Shown here piece after piece: positions 15,337 to 24,766 of a DNA stretch of 64,000 bases. The notes beneath the pieces are model-generated. The model made no database searches. It saw nothing but the letters and a program-made list of their open reading frames with translations, and had not been told where the DNA came from. Position numbers and translations under genes: made by a program. Within the stretch, counting starts at the first letter, position 1; the number at the start of each line of letters is the position of its first letter. This DNA comes from Ruminococcus sp. Lineage in GTDB: Bacteria > Bacillota > Clostridia > Oscillospirales > Ruminococcaceae. The stretch lies in contig JAFXNC010000049.1 in the NCBI GenBank assembly GCA_017529875.1, positions 1 through 64,000 of the forward strand, written 5' to 3'.

Positions 15337-16594
15337 CAGGCTATATCAGAGCGAGAAATATTTTGCACATTCTGTCCGCATCCATGTCAGGATGAAGGAT
15401 GAGGTGGATATAAATGTGCTGGATAAAGCGGTCAACTCGTCTATCAAGCGATACCCTTACTTTGCCGTCAAAGTGACCGTTGACGAGGATGGCGGGTATG
15501 TTCTCGTTCCCAACGACAGGAAGATCGTCGTGATGCCTACGTCCGATAATATGCCGCTGCTCGGAAGCAGCAGCATAAACGATCATCTGCTTTTTGTGGA
15601 TTGCTCGGGAAAGGATATTTTTTTCAACATAAGCCATACCATGTGCGGCGGAAGAGGTTTTCAGCCGTGGGTCATGACAAATGTATACGAGTATGTAAGA
15701 GAAAAATACAATGTGGAGCCCTATGCACCGGAGATCAGGAAACCGGACAGCGAGCTTCTTCCGGGAGAGACTGATGAACCTGAAATGGATATGCTGACGG
15801 CTGAGGAGCCGATCTATAAAAGAAAAATCAAAAAAGCTCCGGTTCTGGGGCTCGATTACCTGAAAGGTGTTTTTATTCCGATAAAAAGAGATCCGAATTA
15901 TTCGGTCGTGACAGTCGAACAGAAGGACTTCCTGAAAGTTGCGAAGGTGAATGATTCCAGCGTACTTTCCTTATTCTTTGTTCTGTTTGCAAGGACCTTG
16001 GACAGGGTATTCCCACAAAAAAACAGGGTCATCGTGGGTGAGGCGGCTCATAATCCGCGAGAGAGCGTCGGACTTCCCAATACACACTGCGACTTTTTGA
16101 GCCATGTGTATGTGGATTATGACAGAGACAGTTTAAACGGTGATCTGGAAAAACTGGGAACAAGGACCAGAGGTCAGATCATTCTTCAGACAGACCCGAC
16201 TGTCAGCCATGCACAGGTAAAAAAACTGTTTGAACTGTATGAAGAGATCGACAAAATGCATGGTCTCAAGGCCAAAAGAAAGTATATGGCAAAACACAGC
16301 CTTGCTACCGGCAAGGATGCTCAGCACGGAAGCTTTATTGCTAACTACACGGGGCTGTCGGATTGGGGAGAACTTGCGGATTACGTTGAGTGGTTTGTTT
16401 ATGTGATCGAAGGACATTTTACAATAGAGATAACCGCTATGGCGGATAAGATCTATGTCGGCTTTATGCAGGTCATAAAAACAGATAAGTACATTGATCT
16501 CTTCCGGGAAGAACTTGAAAAACTGGGCATTCCGAGTAAGACCGAAGGTCCGTTCCCAAAGAGACTGCCGAAGCATGGAATTCCTGTAAAATAA
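15314..16594 (+). CDS. Condensation-domain-like (CoA acyltransferase superfamily) protein
   Basis: 426 residues. N-terminal layout (YQSEKYFAHSVRIHVRMKDE, then DKAVNSSIKRYPYFAVKV) resembles alcohol acetyltransferases and stand-alone condensation domains. The active-site loop reads FNISHTMCGGRGFQPW at about residues 103-118: the second His of HHxxxDG is present but the Asp is replaced by Gly, so either the chemistry is altered or the acidic residue lies elsewhere. Such enzymes join an acyl group from CoA or a carrier to an alcohol or amine. No carrier protein or synthetase is nearby. Ribosome site GGGAGG. Ancestrally paired with the GNAT gene upstream. Confidence 0.75.
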   Translation: MKYSVDTYRLYQSEKYFAHSVRIHVRMKDEVDINVLDKAVNSSIKRYPYFAVKVTVDEDGGYVLVPNDRKIVVMPTSDNMPLLGSSSINDHLLFVDCSGKDIFFNISHTMCGGRGFQPWVMTNVYEYVREKYNVEPYAPEIRKPDSELLPGETDEPEMDMLTAEEPIYKRKIKKAPVLGLDYLKGVFIPIKRDPNYSVVTVEQKDFLKVAKVNDSSVLSLFFVLFARTLDRVFPQKNRVIVGEAAHNPRESVGLPNTHCDFLSHVYVDYDRDSLNGDLEKLGTRTRGQIILQTDPTVSHAQVKKLFELYEEIDKMHGLKAKRKYMAKHSLATGKDAQHGSFIANYTGLSDWGELADYVEWFVYVIEGHFTIEITAMADKIYVGFMQVIKTDKYIDLFREELEKLGIPSKTEGPFPKRLPKHGIPVK

Positions 16595-16774
16595 TGAGAA
16601 GCGGCTTTCAGAGGACAGGTGATCTGTACGGATCATTTTTCGTTCGCAGTTCACATAAACACCGCCGCTGATGCGCCGAGGGCATTGTGAACAGTGATTC
16701 CATCCGTACAGACATATAGTTTTGGTCTATCGCAGGTTTAAGAAAATACATTATCACAGGAGGTGTCAGCGCTG

Positions 16775-17386
16775 ATGTCACAATTGGACCAGCGTTCCTA
16801 TGCTGCCGGGATGATGAGCGAGCAGCAGTTTTATCAGCTAAGTCAAGCCTTATACAGCTACTGCAAGGTGATGCGTGTGCCTAAGCTGGGGGCAGTGCCC
16901 GTGGTGGTCACTGTTCTTGAGGCTCTGTTGATCACTCTTGTCACTGCGGCTGCCGGGGTGAAGCTCTGGGTCGCAGTGATCATAGGCGCTTTTATAGGTG
17001 CTGTGTTTGCTTTTATTTGCTGGCTCGTTTACAGATACCGGGCAGCTGCCGCAAAAAGGCTCAACGCCTTCCTTGCCGCAGACGGCGGGCACAGTATGTT
17101 CCTCGACTTTGCCGCAGCTCAGCCCTTTGCCAACGATCAGTTCAGGCTTGGCAGATACTATTTATATATCAAAAACGGAGCTGTGCTCAGGCTTGACAGC
17201 ATTACCGATATAGTAAGGACAGTAAGTCATTACCGTATGATCCCGACGGGTGTGTATCTGAGCGTTTCTGTTAATGACGAGAACGGCAGTATGTCATTCC
17301 CGCTTTGCAAGGTGCATATGATGAAAGCCGAGGCAGAGATCGACGAGATACGCAGAGCAGTGCTGCAAAGGCCCTGGCAGGCATGA
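16775..17386 (+). CDS. Membrane protein with two spans and C-terminal PH-like region
   Basis: 203 residues from ATG 16775 (AGGAGGTG 9-12 bases upstream; an in-frame GTG at 16763 overlaps that site and is rejected). Two hydrophobic segments at about residues 41-60 and 65-85 form a hairpin, followed by a soluble region with DQFRLGRYYLYIKNGAVLRL and GVYLSVSVNDENG, a beta-rich pattern like the bacterial PH (YcxB-type) domain. No function can be assigned. It stands alone between unrelated genes. Confidence 0.65.
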   Translation: MSQLDQRSYAAGMMSEQQFYQLSQALYSYCKVMRVPKLGAVPVVVTVLEALLITLVTAAAGVKLWVAVIIGAFIGAVFAFICWLVYRYRAAAAKRLNAFLAADGGHSMFLDFAAAQPFANDQFRLGRYYLYIKNGAVLRLDSITDIVRTVSHYRMIPTGVYLSVSVNDENGSMSFPLCKVHMMKAEAEIDEIRRAVLQRPWQA

Positions 17387-17483
17387 GCCGGGGATATTAT
17401 CTCGAAATTCAGTTTAAGGCAATACCGCTCGACCCCTGTGCGTGCAGAGGCGTTATCCGCAGGTCGTGCTGTGCGGTGTTGCC

Positions 17484-18659
17484 TCAATGTTTCTCTTGGA
17501 GGTAATGATGAAGGTAATTCTGATAGCAGCCGTTATTGATATAGCTGTATATATTGTCTGCATTCTCATAAGCGGTGGAGCCGCCTAAGTTGCCTTCTTT
17601 GTTTCTTGGATCAATGAGGGTGTAAAGACAGGTATCCCTGTATACCTCCCAGTGGCTCTCGTCGATCTCGTATTCCTTGTATTCGATCTCCAGCTCGCAG
17701 ATGCCTTTACTTTCTTTCACTACACGCCCGTTTGCATCGTAAGTAAAATCATAGCAGGTTCTCGAATCGAGAGTGTTTTTATCTACATAATAGCCGTTGT
17801 ATTCTTCCATACTGCTACTGCTTTTGTAGGGATCATTATTAAAGTCCTCTTTTGTCGGGAATGCATTGGCTATATGTTCAGCGTGACTGACTGCTCCGTC
17901 ATCGTTGTAATTAAGTATTGTAAGAGAGCCCCCGGTGTATTGTTTGTCATCGCTTTGTGATGCAGTGAATATAGAGACCGGTCTGTTTTGCTCGTTATAC
18001 TCAATAGTAACAGTCTTCTCTTCGTATAGCCTGAACTGTTTTACCAGCCCGTTATCCGTATACTCGACAGGGCTGCCTAAGTGCGTCTCGGTCTTTTCGG
18101 CCTTGCCTGCTGCGACCTTAAACCGCCAGGTGGAGTCCTCTGACAAAGGCTCGGTGTAGTTCTCGTCCCTGTGTTCATAGGTGAGCGAGCGCAGAGTGTA
18201 ATCATCGTTAAAGCTGTAAATAAATGAGTTTTTGACGCCGTACTCCCGTCCACCCTTATCGCCCGACCAGTATTCACCGTAATGATCCCACCTGACAGGC
18301 AGACCTCTTTCGTCATAGGTCACGGTCTCGTATTCGTTCTCTTCCCAATTTTGCCAATTGGATTGGGTGATCTTCGTCGGCAGCCAGACCTTGATCCTGC
18401 CGTTCTCGGCAGTGTATTTAAACACTTCCTCCTCGTCAAGATAGTCGCTTATCGGTTCATTTTCACCCGAGGGATCACCGGTGCTTTCAGCTTGGGATGT
18501 TTCTGTCCCTTCGGACGCTGCCTGCGAGCTTGCTGTGTTTTCAGCGACAGAGTCATTCGCCTTCGATACGCTGCCCGAGCTGCTCTCGGTACTGCTGTTC
18601 CCGCACGCTGAGAGCAGAAGAACTGCTGCAGCTGCGGCTGATAAAACGGTTTTTTTCAT
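17484..18659 (-). CDS. Lipoprotein with YD-like repeats
   Basis: 391 residues from ATG 18659 (AAGGAGA upstream; the longer open frame upstream lacks a signal and starts within repeats of ATA/TAT). Signal peptide with lipobox LLSACG (Cys at about residue 18), Ser/Glu/Ala linker to about 65, then repeats of the form VTYDERGLPVRWDHYGEY, VEYTDNGLVKQFRLYEE, IEYNEQNRPVSIF and FTYDANGRVVKES. These resemble the YD/RHS repeat unit as found in short Firmicutes lipoproteins rather than the toxin-carrying giants. Likely a surface beta-structured binding protein; partner unknown. Confidence 0.75.
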   Translation of the reverse strand: MKKTVLSAAAAAVLLLSACGNSSTESSSGSVSKANDSVAENTASSQAASEGTETSQAESTGDPSGENEPISDYLDEEEVFKYTAENGRIKVWLPTKITQSNWQNWEENEYETVTYDERGLPVRWDHYGEYWSGDKGGREYGVKNSFIYSFNDDYTLRSLTYEHRDENYTEPLSEDSTWRFKVAAGKAEKTETHLGSPVEYTDNGLVKQFRLYEEKTVTIEYNEQNRPVSIFTASQSDDKQYTGGSLTILNYNDDGAVSHAEHIANAFPTKEDFNNDPYKSSSSMEEYNGYYVDKNTLDSRTCYDFTYDANGRVVKESKGICELEIEYKEYEIDESHWEVYRDTCLYTLIDPRNKEGNLGGSTAYENADNIYSYINNGCYQNYLHHYLQEKH

Positions 18660-18985
18660 TATCGTACACTCTCCTTGATATTTTGGATTTTTTCCAATGT
18701 GTATAATTATAGAATAAATATAAATATATATTGACCGAATTATTACCTGAATGTAAATGCAGCGCTGAACGCCCACGCAGCAGAGCCTGCTCCGTCCCTT
18801 TCGGGCAGTGATGTCATGCTGTCTCGGTGTCAGTTTCTGCTGAGTCTTATTCTTCTCCCCCACTTGCAAAACGCATTATAATAGTGTAAAATATAGGTCA
18901 GAGGCAAAAAATGATCCCCCAAAAAATTTTTTTCAGAAAAGTGAAACTTTTTTTCTCCCCGCTGCGACTTATATTATGAAGGCTG
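18660..18985. other. Divergent intergenic region, lipoprotein / sigma factor
   Basis: No gene recognised. On the plus strand it contains two stacked promoter candidates for the sigma operon (see 18864-18970). A run of 12 A/T and 'CCCC' blocks between them has no further structure I can support. Confidence 0.4.
18864..18970 (+). promoter_or_regulatory. Two promoter candidates for the sigma/anti-sigma operon, one ECF-like
   Basis: Housekeeping type: TTGCAA (18864-18869) and TAAAAT (18887-18892), 17-base spacer. ECF type: GAAACT (18943-18948) and CGACTT (18965-18970), 16-base spacer, resembling the AAC / CG-core class of ECF promoters and lying just upstream of the sigma gene, as expected for autoregulation. 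Confidence 0.5.
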
Positions 18986-19003
18986 ATGAAAAGAGGTGAG
19001 ACC

Positions 19004-19537
19004 GTGAGCGACAGCAGTGTAAAGGAACGCTTTGAAGCGATCTACGACAAGACCTATGACAGCGTCTACCGATATCTTATCACTAAGGTCAGTCCCCGGG
19101 AGGCTGCCGAGGATATCGTTCAGAACTGTTATCTCGAGCTCTACAAGAAAATGCTTGACGGCGAGCAGATACTAATGCCCAAGCACCTGCTCATGACAAT
19201 GGCGAAAAGGCGTGCAGCTGACTATTACAGGAGCTACACCCCCACAGAGGACATCGACGACCAGACAGCCATTTGCGATGAGAAGGCTCTCAGAGAGCTC
19301 GAAAACGACGACAGCTTTGAATACGAGCAGATCATGCAGCTCATAGCCGAGTCGGACGATACAGCTTACCGCATCTTTTATCTGCATTTCCACTGCGGTC
19401 ACACACTGGAGAAAACAGCCCGGGAGCTTTCAATGAGCGAATCCACGGTAAAATCAAAGATATACAGGATGCTCAAAAAGCTCAGAAAACAACTAACGGA
19501 AGGTGAGGAAAATGCGTTTTTCAGACGGAGTACATAG
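19004..19537 (+). CDS. ECF-type RNA polymerase sigma factor
   Basis: 177 residues from GTG 19004, preferred because AGAGGTGA lies five bases upstream; ATG 18986 is an alternative with a poorer site. Region 2 covers about 8-75 (RFEAIYDKTYDSVYRYLITK then AAEDIVQNCYLELYK), region 4 about 110-165 with the helix-turn-helix HTLEKTARELSMSESTVKSK. It would direct RNA polymerase to a small regulon in response to an envelope signal. The next gene, a membrane protein, overlaps its end by 26 bases, the usual place of an anti-sigma factor. Confidence 0.93.
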   Translation: MSDSSVKERFEAIYDKTYDSVYRYLITKVSPREAAEDIVQNCYLELYKKMLDGEQILMPKHLLMTMAKRRAADYYRSYTPTEDIDDQTAICDEKALRELENDDSFEYEQIMQLIAESDDTAYRIFYLHFHCGHTLEKTARELSMSESTVKSKIYRMLKKLRKQLTEGEENAFFRRST

Positions 19538-20462
19538 ATACCACAACGAGAAGAAACAAAGCATACTGGACTCTGTTCTTGGCAGTGCGCAGGCAAGCTC
19601 TTCCGGGGACAAAAACAGAGAGGGGATCATTATGTCAACAAACAAAAACAACACAGGAGCAATGCTCAAATCAAACAAAAGCGGTATCATCGCCGCAGCG
19701 TGCGCGATACTGATGCTCGGAGGAGCAGTTACATTCTTTGCAACGAGAGACAAAAACGGCACAGAGATAAAAACCGACCCCGGCGCTCAGCCCGGTATTT
19801 CCGCGGTGACAAACGAAGACAGCAAAACGGATGAAAGCGAAGTTAATGAAAGCAAAGCAGACAGCAGCAAGGCAGATGACAGCTCGGATACGTCCAAAAC
19901 GGATGCTCCGGTGGTTGAAAACAGGAATTATCCTTTAACATTTCCCGCAGCAGTCATCGCTCCCGATGACAAGGGAACCATTGAGAGCGGCTTTGAAGGC
20001 TACAACATCGAGGTCAAGTATCTTATAGAGGATCTCTGGAAGGGGCTCGATAACTATGCACAGCATTCCTACGGTATAGTTGTAGACGTGTCCGCCAAGG
20101 ACGGCTATGAGCTTCCCTGGGCAGACGAGGGGAAACAGGATTTCTCCCACTTCGGCGATGTGTGGATCGACAACGGTCACACCGGGTATTTCGATATCAT
20201 GAAAGCCGACACAGTTGTCACCTACGGCTACAAGACCCAGGACGAGGAAGGCCAGGACGTTCTGAGATTCCTGATCGTCGGTGAGGTCGAAGACAGCTTC
20301 AAGCTCGACAAAGACGCGAAGATATCCTTCGATATCAATACCGTTTTCTGGGGCGTGGACGATCCCTTCAAGACCGAAGGCCATTTCACAGCCTCTGTGA
20401 CCTTTGATCCGGCAAGAACTCTTGATCTTGCCCTCACGATACCCTATCAGATGGAATACTGA
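19512..20462 (+). CDS. Putative anti-sigma factor, single-span membrane protein
   Basis: 316 residues. A short N-terminal cytoplasmic part (MRFSDGVHRYHNEKKQSILD), one membrane span at about 58-78 (GIIAAACAILMLGGAVTFFA), an Asp/Ser/Lys-rich linker to about 140, and an external domain of about 170 residues (NYPLTFPAAVIAPDDKG... LTIPYQMEY). Overlap with the sigma gene and the membrane topology make an anti-sigma role likely; no known anti-sigma domain is obvious. A second good start exists at ATG 19632 (AGAGGGG upstream), which would remove the first 40 residues. A terminator follows. Confidence 0.7.
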   Translation: MRFSDGVHRYHNEKKQSILDSVLGSAQASSSGDKNREGIIMSTNKNNTGAMLKSNKSGIIAAACAILMLGGAVTFFATRDKNGTEIKTDPGAQPGISAVTNEDSKTDESEVNESKADSSKADDSSDTSKTDAPVVENRNYPLTFPAAVIAPDDKGTIESGFEGYNIEVKYLIEDLWKGLDNYAQHSYGIVVDVSAKDGYELPWADEGKQDFSHFGDVWIDNGHTGYFDIMKADTVVTYGYKTQDEEGQDVLRFLIVGEVEDSFKLDKDAKISFDINTVFWGVDDPFKTEGHFTASVTFDPARTLDLALTIPYQMEY

Positions 20463-20531
20463 GACGAGGCCGGGGAACAAACCGATCTGACCGATGGACC
20501 TGCCGGGCGAGGGCGATGCAAATAATCCGGC

Positions 20532-20564
20532 TTTTCCCCGCCGCCGAAATGCGGCGGGGAAAAA
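20532..20564 (+). terminator. Terminator of the sigma/anti-sigma operon
   Basis: TTTTCCCCGCCGC pairs with GCGGCGGGGAAAA; no long T-run follows, but A-rich/T-rich arms extend the stem to 13 pairs. Confidence 0.65.
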
Positions 20565-20619
20565 CATGACCATAGTGAGCAATACACATCAGAAATGAAT
20601 TAGAAGGAACTGAGGAAAC

Positions 20620-22671
20620 ATGAAAAAGAGATATCTTGCTTTACTGGCTGCGCTGACGATACTTGTTACAGGCACCTCCTGCGGCTCGGAGGACAGCTCC
20701 GCAGGCAGCGGCTCATCCGCTGCGGAGGCGGCAGTTTCAAATGCCGACGATTCATCGGCAGCCGATACTGCATCATCAGCTGCCGGCACCGCATCAGCTC
20801 CCGACGAGAGCTCCGGGGATGCCTCCAAGGCTCCCGCTGACGAGCTGCCCGCTATGGAGTCAGCTTACAAGGTGCTTAGCTGCCTGGACGCGGAGGGCAG
20901 ACCCGACGCTATACGCTCCTGCGGGAACATTGTCGCCCTCTCCTGCTACACCGTTGACAATGACGGCCAGCGCTCTGTAAAATACTACATCATCGATGCG
21001 GCCAACGACAAGCTGCTGCGCACGATAGAGGCCGAAAACAGCAGAGAGATACTTCTCGGGACGGATGCCGGGGGCGGCCTGACCGCCGAGATCTGGAAGG
21101 ATTGGATCAACGAAACGGATGATCTGCAGCAGCTGGTATTCTACAAGCCCGACGGTACCCGCTCTGCCATCGAGTACAATGACGACCTGAGCTTTCTTTT
21201 CTACTATCCCTCGGCGCAGCTCTGCGATCTCAGCAAGGGTGTCGCAAAGATCGGCACCGACGGCAGCAGGGAGGTCATCTTCGACAACCTTGCGGCAGAG
21301 GAATCATGGGCCTATGATCCCTCGAGGAACAGAGCTGTCACAGCTTACCTTGCCGAGAGCTTCACAGAGCCCACGACCCTTATGCTGACAGATACCTCGA
21401 CAGGCAAGGAGATAGCAGAGCTTAAGGCTGCACACGTTATAGCTGTCGGCGGCGCAGGCGACTATGCGGTGGTCAGCTGCGTCCCCGATTACGAGACCTA
21501 CGACGTGTACACCTCGGTCTATGAAATGGAGACCGGCAAGCTGTTATGGACCTGCTCAGAAAAGCAGGATGAGAGCACGAACTGGTCTTGTTATAACGAC
21601 TGCAGCTACGGTCTGAGCTACAAGTACTCGCAGGGCAGCGAGCCCTTGACATTAAAGATCCTGAGAGTATCCGACGGCGCAACGGGTACGCTGACGGTGG
21701 ATATCCCCGATGCATCCGACGCCTTTGTACCTACGGTCACTGTGGGGGGAAGATTCGTAAGCGCTGTTACCGTCGAGGACGCTGCCACGCGCAAGACAAG
21801 TATCAGGCTCGTAATGACAGACCCCGCGCAGGTAAGCTTTGACGGCTCAGTTGAAAAATGCGACCCCTATAACTATCAGGAGAAGAACAACAAGTGCGGC
21901 GACAAGTACAGCGACCTCAGAGCCAGAGCCGATAAGCTTGAGGAAAAATACGGCGTCAGGATACTTATAGGCGACGAGGTGCTGGATCTCGAAGACACAA
22001 ACGACCCCTACCGGTTCCCGTCCACGGAGGGCGATGAGGCAGACGATAATTCCTACCGGGATGCCGAAAATGGGCTGGCCAGCCTCGAAAGTCACCTGGC
22101 AGAATACCCCGAGGGGTTCTTTGAGCAGTTCAGGATAAACGGCAAGGCCGGTCTTTGCATAGGACTTGTTGAGTCTCTTGTGGATAAATATAGCGATACT
22201 GCCTTTGATGCAGGCGGCGTGACATACGGCTACGGCCTCTGGACGGTAATTGCGATAAGAGCGGATGCAGTCGGTTACGCCTTGGATCACGAGATGTTCC
22301 ACGCCGTTGAGTTTATCGTCAGCGAAAAGGTCGGCGAGATCGATGAGGATGAATGGGCTGCACTCAACCCCGAGGGCTTCGTTTACTCAACAAGCTTTGA
22401 CGGCTATGCCGAGGGTGATACGGGCAGCGAGTATGTATATCCGGCTGACAGTGATCCTTACTTCTACCGTGAATACGGCAAGGTAACTCCCCTGGAGGAC
22501 AGAGCCACGCTGATCGAGGGGCTTATTAACAATGCCGAAAGCATGACCTATATCAGGGACATCAAGGAAAAATGCCCGCACCTTAAAGCCAAGTATGACT
22601 TCCTCGCCGACTGGACGAAACAGCTCTTCGGCTATGTTTACTGGGAGAAGATGCTTGGTATCGGGCTTTGA
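20620..22671 (+). CDS. Lipoprotein with HExxH metallopeptidase-like domain (copy 1)
   Basis: 683 residues. Lipobox TGTSCG (Cys at about 22), Ser/Ala/Asp linker to about 82, a long middle region with beta-propeller-like repeated blocks (GTRSAIEYNDD, SREVIFDNLA, STGKEIAELKA), and a C-terminal catalytic-like domain from about 430 (EEKYGVRILIGDEVLDLED). The zinc motif HEMFH lies at 557-561, preceded by Asp556 and followed by acidic residues in DEDEWAALNPEGF, as in gluzincins. Likely a surface zinc protease of unknown target. It is 51 bases upstream of a paralogue with the same layout. Confidence 0.72.
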   Translation: MKKRYLALLAALTILVTGTSCGSEDSSAGSGSSAAEAAVSNADDSSAADTASSAAGTASAPDESSGDASKAPADELPAMESAYKVLSCLDAEGRPDAIRSCGNIVALSCYTVDNDGQRSVKYYIIDAANDKLLRTIEAENSREILLGTDAGGGLTAEIWKDWINETDDLQQLVFYKPDGTRSAIEYNDDLSFLFYYPSAQLCDLSKGVAKIGTDGSREVIFDNLAAEESWAYDPSRNRAVTAYLAESFTEPTTLMLTDTSTGKEIAELKAAHVIAVGGAGDYAVVSCVPDYETYDVYTSVYEMETGKLLWTCSEKQDESTNWSCYNDCSYGLSYKYSQGSEPLTLKILRVSDGATGTLTVDIPDASDAFVPTVTVGGRFVSAVTVEDAATRKTSIRLVMTDPAQVSFDGSVEKCDPYNYQEKNNKCGDKYSDLRARADKLEEKYGVRILIGDEVLDLEDTNDPYRFPSTEGDEADDNSYRDAENGLASLESHLAEYPEGFFEQFRINGKAGLCIGLVESLVDKYSDTAFDAGGVTYGYGLWTVIAIRADAVGYALDHEMFHAVEFIVSEKVGEIDEDEWAALNPEGFVYSTSFDGYAEGDTGSEYVYPADSDPYFYREYGKVTPLEDRATLIEGLINNAESMTYIRDIKEKCPHLKAKYDFLADWTKQLFGYVYWEKMLGIGL

Positions 22672-22721
22672 AGCCGGACGGTAACGGTGCAAAACAATAT
22701 ATAGGAAAGAACTGAGAAAAC

Positions 22722-24746
22722 ATGAGAAACAGATATCTTGCTTTGCTGGCTGCACTGACGATGCTTGCTGCGAGCACATCCTGTGCATCTGAGAACAGCT
22801 CATCCGGGAGCGTTTCATCCGCTTCGGGAACTGAGGCTTCAACGACTGACACATCTTCATCGGCAGAAACCGCTCCGGCTCCCGCTGAAAGCTCCGGGGA
22901 GATCACCGAGGCTCCTGCCGACGATCCGCCTGCTATGGATGCGGCTTACGAGGTGCTTGACTGTCTTGACGTCCCCGGCACCCCCTCGGAGATCTGCTCC
23001 TGCGGGAACAACGCTGTGATCCGGTGCCTCTCTGCCGACGAAGACGACAGGTTGGTCGTGAAATACTATGTGGTGGACGCGGTGAACGACAAGCTGCTGC
23101 GCACCATTGAGAACTGCGGGCCCTTTGAGACCCTGCTCGGGATAGATGCCGAAGGCACCGTGACTGCTCAGGACAATCAGTCGGGAGACAAGCAGAAACT
23201 CATATACTACAAGGCCAACGGCTCACGCAGCGTGATAGAGCTGCATCGCGCAGTCGATATTCTGAAATGCGGCGCCGCGGGGCAGCTTTACGATCTTGAC
23301 AGCGGCATAGTCAGATTATACTCCGACGGCAGCAGGGAGAACATCTTCTGCAACGATGAGACAGAGGGCGTCGAGCTTTACGATGCCAAGAGGAACAGAG
23401 CCGTTGCCGACTACTGCAGCGAGAGCTTTACCGTCAGCAGGGAAATGGTCCTGATAGACCCATCCACAGGTAAAGAGATAGCGGAGCTGGGGGCTGCATC
23501 CGGCGCCTTCGCCAACGATGCCGGCGACTATATCGCTGTCATCAGCACCTCGGATCAGGACAGCAGCGAACAGGTCTGCTCCGTATTTGAAAAGGACTCC
23601 GGCAGGCTTTCAGGCACTTATTCTTTGAAGGACAGGAACACGGATCACAGCTTTTCCGCGGGCAGCAGCTACGGCATCGCCGCTGAGAGACCTGAGGGCA
23701 GCGCAGACTTCGTTTTTGACTTTCTGAGGCTTTCCGACGGTGCGACAGGCAGGATATCTGCTGACATACCGGATGCAAGAAGGGCCATAAGCACGGGCAT
23801 CACATCTGCGGACAGGTTCCTGAGCGCTGTCGTCACCGGAGAGCAGGGGCAGTTCAGAGTCAGGCTCGTAATGACCGACCCCGGTCAGGCGGACTTTGAC
23901 GGCGCTCTCGACAAGACCGAACCTGTAAAGTATCCCGAAGAAAAGGACTATAAGTGCGGAGAAAAGTACAAGGAGCTCAGAGCCGAGGCTGACAGCATCG
24001 AGGAAAAATACGGCGTCAGGATACTCCTCGGCGATGAGGTACTGAATATCAAGGATATCGACAACATATGTGAGATCGTCTCCGATGAAAGCAGTACGGC
24101 TTCGAAATACGCTTTTGAATATGCCGGAAACGCTGTAAAAACTCTGGACGATATGCTGGGAAGATACCCCGAGGGTTTCTTTGAAAAGTTCAAAAGGAAC
24201 GGCAAGGGAGGCCTTTGCATAGCACTTTGCGATTCTTTCAAAAACAGTGTCGATGAATACGGATTCGCTCCGGGAGGCGTTACGAGATCCTTCGGTGCCT
24301 GGGAGATCATAGCGATCGCCGCAGCGGAGGTAGACAGCCAGACAGGTAACATCATCCACCACGAGATGTTCCACGCAGTCGAGGATATCGTCAGCCGCAG
24401 GTTCAGCGGGATCATGGAGGCTGAATGGGACTGCTTCAACCCCGAAGGGTTTTCCTACACCGGCGATCCCGAAGATTACTACGAGGGCAGCTCAGACCAC
24501 ATCTACGGCTATGACGAGGATCCATACTTCTTCAACGAATACGGTAAAGTTGACTCCCTTGAGGACAGAGCCACGCTGATCGAGGCGCTTTTCTCTGACG
24601 CCTACTCCGCGTCCTCCGACGGCTATATCGAGGACGTCATCAACAAGTACCCCCACCTGAGAGACAAGTATAAATATCTCGGTGAATGGACAGCTCCGTT
24701 TTTCGGCTATGTTTACTGGGAGAAGATGCTTGGTATCGAGCTGTAA
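22722..24746 (+). CDS. Lipoprotein with HExxH metallopeptidase-like domain (copy 2)
   Basis: 674 residues, a tandem paralogue of the gene just upstream: same signal (MRNRYLALLAALTMLAASTS then Cys), same linker, same blocks (EEKYGVRILLGDEVLNIKDI, HHEMFHAVEDIV, EYGKVDSLEDRATLIEAL, GYVYWEKMLGIEL). The zinc motif HEMFH is at 547-551. The two copies are most alike in the signal region and in the C-terminal domain, and differ most in the middle region, which suggests the middle part recognises different targets. Probably co-transcribed with copy 1. Confidence 0.72.
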   Translation: MRNRYLALLAALTMLAASTSCASENSSSGSVSSASGTEASTTDTSSSAETAPAPAESSGEITEAPADDPPAMDAAYEVLDCLDVPGTPSEICSCGNNAVIRCLSADEDDRLVVKYYVVDAVNDKLLRTIENCGPFETLLGIDAEGTVTAQDNQSGDKQKLIYYKANGSRSVIELHRAVDILKCGAAGQLYDLDSGIVRLYSDGSRENIFCNDETEGVELYDAKRNRAVADYCSESFTVSREMVLIDPSTGKEIAELGAASGAFANDAGDYIAVISTSDQDSSEQVCSVFEKDSGRLSGTYSLKDRNTDHSFSAGSSYGIAAERPEGSADFVFDFLRLSDGATGRISADIPDARRAISTGITSADRFLSAVVTGEQGQFRVRLVMTDPGQADFDGALDKTEPVKYPEEKDYKCGEKYKELRAEADSIEEKYGVRILLGDEVLNIKDIDNICEIVSDESSTASKYAFEYAGNAVKTLDDMLGRYPEGFFEKFKRNGKGGLCIALCDSFKNSVDEYGFAPGGVTRSFGAWEIIAIAAAEVDSQTGNIIHHEMFHAVEDIVSRRFSGIMEAEWDCFNPEGFSYTGDPEDYYEGSSDHIYGYDEDPYFFNEYGKVDSLEDRATLIEALFSDAYSASSDGYIEDVINKYPHLRDKYKYLGEWTAPFFGYVYWEKMLGIEL

Positions 24747-24766
24747 TAATAAAAATAAAAAATAAT

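Noticed and set aside
16614-16640. Weak hairpin after the condensation-domain gene as its terminator
   Set aside because: Only five pairs (TGATC / GATCA) before a T-run; too short to claim.
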